Shown here in pieces: positions 58,183 through 64,000 of a DNA stretch of 64,000 nucleotides (position 1 is its first letter; every line of letters starts with the position of its first letter). This DNA comes from Actinopolyspora erythraea (lineage in GTDB: Bacteria > Actinomycetota > Actinomycetes > Mycobacteriales > Pseudonocardiaceae): positions 3,782,001 to 3,846,000 of the forward strand of contig NZ_CP022752.1 of NCBI RefSeq assembly GCF_002263515.1. Direction: 5' to 3'. Below the pieces are notes generated by a model, which made no database searches, was not told the DNA's origin, and saw only the letters and a program-made list of their open reading frames with translations. Both the position numbers and the translations under genes were made by a program.

Positions 58183-58270
58183 GGCGGAACCTCACGCCTG
58201 CTCCCCGCTCGGGAGGCCGCGACGGCGAACGGCTGCCACGTCACGTCGGGCCTTCCTCGCGAGCGCACAC
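58183..58270 (-). repeat. Dispersed hairpin repeat, copy 6 (degenerate core)
   Basis: Read on the minus strand: GCGCTCGCGAGGAAGGCCCGACGT, a diverged core, then GAGGTTCCGCCGAACC. The flanks match copies 2 and 5 but the right arm of the core is lost. It lies upstream of the sdh anchor gene, in the gap 58136-58454 that has no gene. Confidence 0.55.
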
Positions 58271-58454
58271 GCGGGAGCGAACCGGTGGTGCTGGTACTGC
58301 CGTGCAGTGGGTGTTCCGGCACCGGGAGCGCCGGGGACGCCGTCGCCCGGGCGTCACCCCGGGCTGGAGCCCTCACTCCTCGTGACGAGGTGACCGGTCG
58401 TCGCGGGACGCGGTACGACCACGTCGCGGGTCACGGGGTCCGCGGTGAGCGGGT

Positions 58455-58802
58455 TCAATCGTTGCGCGGTGACTGACCACCCACCCCTTCGTCGTCCACG
58501 CCCTGCCACCACGAGGGCTCGTACGGCGTGTCCGGGACCTCGATGATCTCTCGCTGCCCGCTCTCACGTTGCGTGGTCACACCCCGGTTCGCGGTGTTCG
58601 ACGCCGAGGCGCCGGAACGCTGGCGCGGCGGCCCCGGTGCCGCGGTCGAGAGCTCGGAGACGTCGATCTCCAACCGCTGGAGGTCGTTCTCGATGCGCCG
58701 CACCACGGCGACGTCGCCGTACCTGCCGTAGAGCTCGTCGACGCCGGTACGCAGCTGGGACAGCGCACGCAACACGTCACCCAGTTCAGCTGTCGAGGAC
58801 AT
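58455..58802 (-). CDS. Conserved hypothetical protein
   Basis: A 115-residue acidic protein. The first half is helical (LGDVLRALSQLRTGVDELY, then VVRRIENDLQRLEIDVSEL), the second half is Pro/Ser/Arg-rich and ends PDTPYEPSWWQGVDDEG. The pattern, short coiled coil then disordered tail, is known in actinobacterial proteins of unknown role. ATG 58802 follows GAGG. No function is claimed. Confidence 0.75.
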   Translation of the reverse strand: MSSTAELGDVLRALSQLRTGVDELYGRYGDVAVVRRIENDLQRLEIDVSELSTAAPGPPRQRSGASASNTANRGVTTQRESGQREIIEVPDTPYEPSWWQGVDDEGVGGQSPRND

Positions 58803-58934
58803 TCGCAACACCTCGCGTTCCCGCTCCGGTCACCGAACGACTCTGCACGAACCAAGCATACGTGACAAGAGACACATGTGATTCACAGCGCACCGAATGG
58901 ACGAGGGTTCGCATCCTCCCCTCCGAAGAGGTGG

Positions 58935-59117
58935 CTACCCCCCGAAGAGGTGGCGCACGAAGACGACCAGCGACTGGAACACGAAGGCGACGCTGTCGAA
59001 CAGCATCACCGACCCCTGACGAACAGTTCCCGCGGCCGCGACCGGATCACGCACCACCAGGTAACCGACCGCGATCGCCGCGAACGCCACCAGAACGAGC
59101 ACGCTCCTGCGGTCCAC
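58935..59117 (-). CDS. Small two-helix membrane protein, conserved hypothetical
   Basis: A 60-residue protein starting at GTG 59117 after GGAGGTCGGGA. Two hydrophobic segments, [17 protein letters not shown] and [17 protein letters not shown], are joined by a short polar loop. Similar small proteins are frequent in actinomycetes. The reading frame continues upstream without a ribosome binding site. Function unknown. Confidence 0.65.
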   Translation of the reverse strand: MDRRSVLVLVAFAAIAVGYLVVRDPVAAAGTVRQGSVMLFDSVAFVFQSLVVFVRHLFGG

Positions 59118-59427
59118 TCCCGACCTCCGTGTCTCGAACGACCGCGAATCGTCACCACCCTCGCACGAGGGGCTACGCCGCGGAGAGCGCAACGCCGGGA
59201 ATCCACCGTTTCGTGCCAACGGGACCTCGTCACGCCGGTCTTCCCCACGCGCTGCCGAAGCGACACCGCCCATCCCGGGAACAGCGGGCGGCTCGCCCCT
59301 CCCTGATCGTCGGTTTCGGCCACCCGCGAACGAACACACCCGGCCACGAGGTGTCATAACCACCCCAGCGCGTGCATACTCAAAGACCGGAGAGCGATCC
59401 AGTCGCACACGAACGTGGAGACGGCGA
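59118..59427 (+). promoter_or_regulatory. Divergent region; candidate aldo/keto reductase promoter
   Basis: No gene seen in these 310 bases. TGTCAT (59352) and CATACT (59375) are 17 bases apart and 48 bases before the reductase ATG; this is a weak visual match to a promoter. Confidence 0.3.
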
Positions 59428-60423
59428 ATGCGGCAACGCGCGCTGGGCAGTCAGGGCCTGCGGGTCAGCGAGCAGGGCCTGGGCTGCATGGGAATGACAT
59501 TCGGATATTCGGGGTGGGACGACGAGGAGTCGGCCGCCACCATCCGCCGTGCCCTGGAGCTGGGGGTGAACTTCCTGGACACGGCGGACATATACGGACC
59601 GTGGAGCAACGAACGCCTGCTGGGCGGGACGCTGGCCGGTCACCGGGACGAGGTGGTGCTGGCGACCAAGTTCGGTGGTAGCGAGATTAACGAGAACGGC
59701 GAACTCACGGGCAGGACCAACGGCAGGCCGGAGTACCTGCGCGCGGCCGTGGACGGATCGCTGCGGCGGCTGGGGGTCGATCACATAGACCTGTACTACC
59801 AGCACCGGGTCGACCCCGACGTGCCCATCGCCGAGACCTGGGGCGCGATGTCGGAACTCGTGCGGCAGGGCAAGGTGCGCTACCTGGGAATCTCGGAGGC
59901 GGCCCCGGAGACCATCCGGAAGGCCCACGCCACCCACCCGGTCAGCGCGGTGCAGACCGAGTACTCGCTGTTCAGCCGTGACCCGGAGGACAACGGCGTG
60001 CTGGACACCTGCCGGGAGCTGGGCATCGGTTTCGTCGCATACTCCCCGCTCGGACGCGGCTTCCTCTCCGGCACGATCCGATCCTTCGAGGACCTGCCGG
60101 AGGACGACTGGCGGCGGACCGCGCCGCGGTTCCGGGGAGAGAACTTCCGGCGCAACCTCGACGTGGTCGATCGGGTGCACGAGCTGGCACACCGGAAGGG
60201 TGTCTCGGCCTCGCAGCTGGCCCTCGCGTGGGTGATGTCGCGCGGCGAGGACGTCGTGGCCATTCCCGGCACCAAGAAGCGCCGCTACCTCGAGGAGAAC
60301 GTGGGGGCCGTGGACGTCACCCTCACCCCGGAGGACCTGGAGGCCATCGAGCGGGTGGCACCGCACGGCGTGGTCTCGGGGGAGCGCTACGACGAGGACG
60401 GCATGAGCAAGGTTCACCTCTAG
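59428..60423 (+). CDS. Aldo/keto reductase
   Basis: A 331-residue (beta/alpha)8 NADPH-dependent reductase. The catalytic tetrad is visible: Asp51 and Tyr56 ([11 protein letters not shown]), Lys81 (LATKFGG) and His in LYYQHRVD. The C-terminal [17 protein letters not shown] is the NADP-binding end. It resembles the AKR13/YakC group. The carbonyl substrate is unknown; no partner gene nearby indicates a pathway. Confidence 0.92.
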   Translation: MRQRALGSQGLRVSEQGLGCMGMTFGYSGWDDEESAATIRRALELGVNFLDTADIYGPWSNERLLGGTLAGHRDEVVLATKFGGSEINENGELTGRTNGRPEYLRAAVDGSLRRLGVDHIDLYYQHRVDPDVPIAETWGAMSELVRQGKVRYLGISEAAPETIRKAHATHPVSAVQTEYSLFSRDPEDNGVLDTCRELGIGFVAYSPLGRGFLSGTIRSFEDLPEDDWRRTAPRFRGENFRRNLDVVDRVHELAHRKGVSASQLALAWVMSRGEDVVAIPGTKKRRYLEENVGAVDVTLTPEDLEAIERVAPHGVVSGERYDEDGMSKVHL

Positions 60424-60621
60424 CGCCCGCCTGTCCCCGAGCCGGTGGTCGCCGAACCGGCGGCCGATCCGGCGCCTCGCCGGGCCACCGGGCACGTCGA
60501 GCAGCGACCATTGACGAACCGGGCGCCGAATTGATCACCTCGGGAGACCACGGTGGTGGTGTAGGCGCGTTCCGACGCGGGTACGCCGGAGCAGGACGTT
60601 TCCCCTTCCGGAAAGGCAAGC

Positions 60622-60831
60622 ATGGGCCAGCGACACGTCGTTCCCGGAGGCGGTGGCGGCGGTTGGAAGGTGGTCGGGGCGGCCACCGGATCCACCGAGT
60701 CGAGCACCAGCACTCAGGCGGACGCGATCGACGAGGCACGCAAGCAGCTGGAGGACTCCGACGGCGGGGAGATCCTCATCCACGGCGTGGACGGATCGGT
60801 CCGCGACCGGCGGACCGTGCAGCCGAGCTGA
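60622..60831 (+). CDS. DUF2188 domain protein
   Basis: A 69-residue protein. RHVVPGGGGGGWKVVGA, a helix (ADAIDEARKQLEDS) and EILIHGVDGSVRDRRTV are the DUF2188 pattern. A five-to-six Gly run takes the place of the usual DGGW. ATG 60622. Function unknown; it is a stand-alone gene here. Confidence 0.83.
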   Translation: MGQRHVVPGGGGGGWKVVGAATGSTESSTSTQADAIDEARKQLEDSDGGEILIHGVDGSVRDRRTVQPS

Positions 60832-60960
60832 TCGGGGCCGGAGTGACTCCGGCGGTCGGCGGGGAACCGCGAACCGCCGGAGTCACCGCCCCGCTCGGCC
60901 GCCGGGGTCGGCACCGCGGCGGGGTGACGTGTCGGTGCCCGCGTTCCCGGCGGCTCCCGT

Positions 60961-61884
60961 TCACGGCTCGGGTTCCTCCAGCGCGCGGAACCACAACCGC
61001 TGTCCGGGACGGGCCTGCGCGGCGGTGGGTAGGTGCGCGGACGGCACCACGGCGATCACGGGGTATCCCCCGGTCACCGGGTGGTCGGCCAGGAAGAGCG
61101 TGGGCCGCCCGTCGGGCGGCACCTGCAGTGCGCCGCCGACCATCCCCTCACTGGGCAACTCCCCGGTCTCACCGCGCGGCAGCGAAGGACCGGAAAGCCG
61201 CATCCCGACACGGTCGCTGTCCTGGGTGACCACGAAGGGTTCGCCGAGCAGTCGGCGCAGCGCTTCCGGGGTGAACCAGTCCCGCCTGGGGCCCAGCCGC
61301 ACGGCCAGGGCCAGATCCCCGCCGGTGGGCGTGGCGACCGGTGCCGCGTCGACGCGGGGGAACCCGCCGTGCGGTTCCCCGACCGGCAGCACGCTGCCCG
61401 CACCGAGCGGCCGGGGTCCCAGCCCGGCGAGGGTGTCGGTGGCGCGGGATCCGAGCACCGGGGGCACTTCGACACCACCACGCACCGCCAGGTAACCCCG
61501 CATCCCCGTCCGGCACTGCCCCACGCGCAGTTCCGACCCCGCCCCCAGGGTCAGCACGGTGTGGCTCGCCGCCACCCGACCGTCCACTGTGACGGGGAAC
61601 GAGGCCCCCGTCAGCGCGACGACGAGCGTGGTCCGGGCGCGCACCCACAGTCCACCCAGCGTGACCTCCACGGCAGCGGCCTCCTCGGCGTTCCCGACGA
61701 GCCGGTTGGCCAGCCGCAACGAGCGCCGGTCGGCGGCCCCGGAGACCCCCACTCCCATGGCGGCCAGGCCGGTCCTGCCCAGGTCCTGCACGGTCGACAG
61801 CGGGCCTGGCCGCAGCACCTCCAGTTCCCGCCCGGCCCTCCCGCCGGGGGTGGTGCCGCTGGTAGCGGGGTGCTGGCCGGTCAC
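60961..61884 (-). CDS. pxpC: 5-oxoprolinase subunit C
   Basis: A 307-residue PxpC (former KipA/allophanate-hydrolase-like) protein. VLRPGPLSTVQDLGRTGLAA, NRLVGNAEEAAAVEVTLGGL and SDRVGMRLSGP are characteristic. With PxpA and PxpB it hydrolyses 5-oxoproline to glutamate using ATP. GTG 61884 overlaps the pxpB stop (GTGA). Confidence 0.92.
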   Translation of the reverse strand: MTGQHPATSGTTPGGRAGRELEVLRPGPLSTVQDLGRTGLAAMGVGVSGAADRRSLRLANRLVGNAEEAAAVEVTLGGLWVRARTTLVVALTGASFPVTVDGRVAASHTVLTLGAGSELRVGQCRTGMRGYLAVRGGVEVPPVLGSRATDTLAGLGPRPLGAGSVLPVGEPHGGFPRVDAAPVATPTGGDLALAVRLGPRRDWFTPEALRRLLGEPFVVTQDSDRVGMRLSGPSLPRGETGELPSEGMVGGALQVPPDGRPTLFLADHPVTGGYPVIAVVPSAHLPTAAQARPGQRLWFRALEEPEP

Positions 61885-62492
61885 CGGCTCTCCTCGAATC
61901 GCACCCGCACGCCGGGGCGCAGCAACGCGGGCGGGTCGCGGTCGGTTCGCCACATCTCCAACTCGGTGCGGCCGATCAACTGCCATCCTCCAGGCGACGC
62001 CCTCGGGTAGACACCGCTGAACTTTCCCGCCAGTCCCACCGAACCGGCGGGCACACTGGTCCGGGACTCGCCCCTCCGGGGGACCTCCAACCTCGGGTCA
62101 CCTCCCACCAGGTAGCCGAATCCGGGGGCGAACCCGCCGAACGCGACCCGCCACTCGGTTCCGGTGTGCGCGCGCACCACCTCGCGGCGCGAGAGACCGG
62201 TCAGCCGGGACACCTCCCCGAGATCGGCACCGTCGTAGACCACCGGCACGGTGAGCAGCCCGCGATCGACGAGCCCTCCCCCGTTCAGCGGCACCTCACG
62301 GATCACCTCGGCCAGCGCCCACCGGTCGGCGTGCTCGGGATCCAGCGACACCAGCAGTGTCCGCGCGGCGGGAACCAGGTCCACCACCCCGGGCAACGTG
62401 CGCTCGGTGAGCGCGGCGTGCAGTGCCAGCACCTGGTCGAGATCGTCCAACTCAACCAGCAGCCCCGAATCGGCGCAGGGAAGGATCCGCAC
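61881..62492 (-). CDS. pxpB: 5-oxoprolinase subunit B
   Basis: A 203-residue PxpB/KipI-type protein. VPVVYDGADLGEVSRLTGLS and AFGGFAPGFGYLVGGDPRLE are typical, as is VPAGSVGLAGKFSGVYPRAS. It starts with GTG 62492 and overlaps pxpC. A 217-base gap with a dispersed repeat separates it from pxpA. Confidence 0.93.
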   Translation of the reverse strand: MRILPCADSGLLVELDDLDQVLALHAALTERTLPGVVDLVPAARTLLVSLDPEHADRWALAEVIREVPLNGGGLVDRGLLTVPVVYDGADLGEVSRLTGLSRREVVRAHTGTEWRVAFGGFAPGFGYLVGGDPRLEVPRRGESRTSVPAGSVGLAGKFSGVYPRASPGGWQLIGRTELEMWRTDRDPPALLRPGVRVRFEESR

Positions 62493-62599
62493 CGCACCTC
62501 CTGTAGTCCTCTGTTCGAACCGGCGACCGGGACGGCGCCCTCCTCCGGCGCTCCCAGTACCGGGAGGGCCACCCGCGCGACCAGCGCACGCCCCCGCCC

Positions 62600-62684
62600 G
62601 CGCTCTCGCGGAAAGGCCCGGCGCCGCGCGGTACCCGCTCGCCGTCGCCTCCTCCCGGAGCGGGAACCGGCGGGAGTTCCACCG
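62600..62684 (+). repeat. Dispersed hairpin repeat, copy 7 (degenerate)
   Basis: GCGCTCTCGCGGAAAGGCCCGGCG, then CGCGCGGTACCCGCTCGCCG, then CGGGAGTTCCACCG line up with copy 5 over about 80 bases, with several changes in the core. It lies between pxpA and pxpB. Confidence 0.55.
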
Positions 62685-62709
62685 GGAAGCCCGAATCGGG
62701 AAACAGGTC

Positions 62710-63486
62710 TCACCGCCCCACTGGCCCGGTAGGCGGCGGCGCGAACGGCTCGATCACGGTCCCCTGCTCGGTCAGCTTCCGGCGCACCGCGCGGGCGATC
62801 TCCACCGCGTCGGGGGTGTCGCCGTGCACGCAGAGCGAGTCCGGGGACAACGACAGCGGAGTTCCGTCCACCGCCTCGATCGGTCGACCTCGCACGATCC
62901 GCAGGCAGCGGTCGGCTATCAGCTCGGCGTCGTGTAGCACCGCGCCCGGGCGACCCCTCGGGACCAGTGTCCCCTCCGGGGTGTAGGCGCGATCCGCGAA
63001 GGCCTCGCGGTGGACGTCCAGACCGGACTGCTCAGCCAGTCGCAACCACTCCGAACCGGCCAGTCCGAGCACGGCCATGCCGGGGCGGAACCGGCGCACC
63101 GCCTCCACGACGGCCTCGGCCTGGGCGGTGTGGGAGACGATGGTGTTGTACAGCGCGCCGTGCGGTTTGACGTAGGTGACCGCCGTGCCCGCCACCCTGG
63201 CCAGCGCGTCGAGCGCACCGATCTGGTAGATCACCTCGTCGACGAGTTCGCCGGGGTCCACGTCGATGAACCTGCGGCCGAAACCGGCCAGATCACGGTA
63301 ACCGACCTGCGCCCCCACCGCGACGCCGCGCGCGGCCGCACCGGAGCAGGCTCGGCGCAGCGTTCTCGGGTCCCCGGCGTGGAATCCGCAGGCGACGTTG
63401 GCGCTGCTGACGATGTCCAGCAGCGCGGTGTCGTCACCCAGTTCCCAGCGTCCGAACCCTTCGGCCAGGTCCGCGTTGACGTCCAT
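62710..63486 (-). CDS. pxpA: 5-oxoprolinase subunit A
   Basis: A 258-residue LamB/YcsF-family protein. [17 protein letters not shown] at the start, [14 protein letters not shown], and [12 protein letters not shown] are diagnostic. It forms the 5-oxoprolinase with PxpB and PxpC. ATG 63486 follows AAAGG by 8 bases. Confidence 0.94.
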   Translation of the reverse strand: MDVNADLAEGFGRWELGDDTALLDIVSSANVACGFHAGDPRTLRRACSGAAARGVAVGAQVGYRDLAGFGRRFIDVDPGELVDEVIYQIGALDALARVAGTAVTYVKPHGALYNTIVSHTAQAEAVVEAVRRFRPGMAVLGLAGSEWLRLAEQSGLDVHREAFADRAYTPEGTLVPRGRPGAVLHDAELIADRCLRIVRGRPIEAVDGTPLSLSPDSLCVHGDTPDAVEIARAVRRKLTEQGTVIEPFAPPPTGPVGR

Positions 63487-63731
63487 GGTGGGAAACCTTT
63501 CACGAGATCGTGGGCGTGATCATAGGACTCCGGCCCCGGCGCGGCCCACCGGATGCGCCTCCCGCGCGGCGTGAGCGGGATGCCGCCCGCCGGGACTTCC
63601 TGCCCGAATCCGAAGGACCGAGGTCACCGAACGATTGCGCCCCGGATCCGGGCGGGCCTTTACTCGGGCCGTGGACGCGTTCACGCGCACCGCACGAGGA
63701 TCGGGCGGTGATTTCCGGGGAGGGAACGAAC

Positions 63732-64000
63732 ATGGGCAACCCCGTGGTGCATTTCGAGATCCTGGGCAGGGACGCCGAGAAGCTCCGCGATTACTACTCG
63801 CGGCTGTTCGGCTGGAAGATCGACGCCGACAACCCGTTGAACTACGGGATCGTGGAACGCGAGACGGTGGATGCCGACGGTGAGGTCGTGGGCATCGGCG
63901 GCGGTATCGGTGCCGTTCCGGAACCGGAGCAGCAGGGACTGGTGACGTTCTACGTCGGAGTGGACGACGTGGAGCGGGCGCTGTCCCAGGCCGAGTCCCT
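63732..64000 (+). CDS. VOC-family (glyoxalase-like) protein, cut by window edge
   Basis: Ninety residues are visible. VVHFEILGRDAEKLRDYYSR then LFGWKIDADNPLNYGIV are the first beta-alpha-beta module of VOC proteins, with a His that could bind metal; VTFYVGVDDVERALSQAE begins the second module. ATG 63732 follows GGGAGGGA. The C-terminus is outside the window. Substrate unknown. Confidence 0.85.
   Translation, partial: MGNPVVHFEILGRDAEKLRDYYSRLFGWKIDADNPLNYGIVERETVDADGEVVGIGGGIGAVPEPEQQGLVTFYVGVDDVERALSQAES

Overview
The window is about 70% GC. It has compact operons, many GTG and TTG starts, and stop/start overlaps of the ATGA or GTGA type. These traits, with a mycobacteria-like gene order around cysM/murI/rph and serB/ctaD, an XRE/DUF5753 plus DUF397 pair, WXG-like proteins and an actinobacterial succinate dehydrogenase, point to a chromosomal segment of a Pseudonocardiales-type actinomycete. 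Many proteins are acidic, which would suit a halophile such as Actinopolyspora, but that is a guess. No phage, insertion sequence or CRISPR was seen.

Layout. 1-11.4 kb is a purine-catabolism block: a PucR regulator (cut by the window edge), then divergently the FAD and 2Fe-2S subunits of a xanthine dehydrogenase, an 8-oxoguanine deaminase, the molybdopterin subunit, a guanine deaminase, an AzgA-type purine permease, the XdhC maturation factor and a MocA-like nucleotidyltransferase. Together they would take up purines, deaminate guanine and 8-oxoguanine, and oxidise to urate. 11.5-19.1 kb holds a TetR regulator, small proteins, a tRNA with a leucine anticodon but a short variable arm, a cobalamin riboswitch followed by btuC-btuD-btuF, and a PH-domain membrane pair. 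19.2-24.1 kb holds a DUF397/XRE pair, pyruvate:quinone dehydrogenase (poxB), a Bcp peroxiredoxin and a TauE/SafE permease.

24.2-26.7 kb is a small type VII secretion-like locus. Two of its genes carry apparent single-base deletions in G or C runs. 26.8-40 kb matches, in inverted orientation, the gene order of Mycobacterium tuberculosis Rv1329c-Rv1341: rdgB, rph, (an inserted Imm1 immunity gene), a cAMP-phosphodiesterase-like MBL protein, murI, a rhomboid protease, cysM, cysO, mec, a P1 peptidase, DUF2017, clpS, then divergent pncB, pncA and a DinG-like helicase. It combines the CysM/CysO/Mec cysteine route with nicotinate and nicotinamide salvage.

40.7-45.2 kb is a biotin-uptake operon (bioY, an AMP ligase, a thiolase, bioM, bioN) behind a palindrome. 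45.4-53.9 kb holds two SDR enzymes, a Pth2-like protein, a Pr6Pr protein, serB, ctaD, a DUF305 lipoprotein and a HAD hydrolase. 54.3-58.1 kb is a succinate dehydrogenase operon (anchor, sdhA, sdhB) whose gaps are filled with copies of a dispersed hairpin repeat. 58.4-64 kb holds small proteins, an aldo/keto reductase, a DUF2188 protein, a 5-oxoprolinase operon (pxpA-pxpB-pxpC) and a VOC protein cut by the right edge.

The least expected signals are the dispersed nested-hairpin repeat family, the class-I-shaped tRNA with a UAG anticodon, the broken type VII-like locus near an orphan Imm1 gene, and a CysO whose Gly-Gly tail is capped by Met-Arg.
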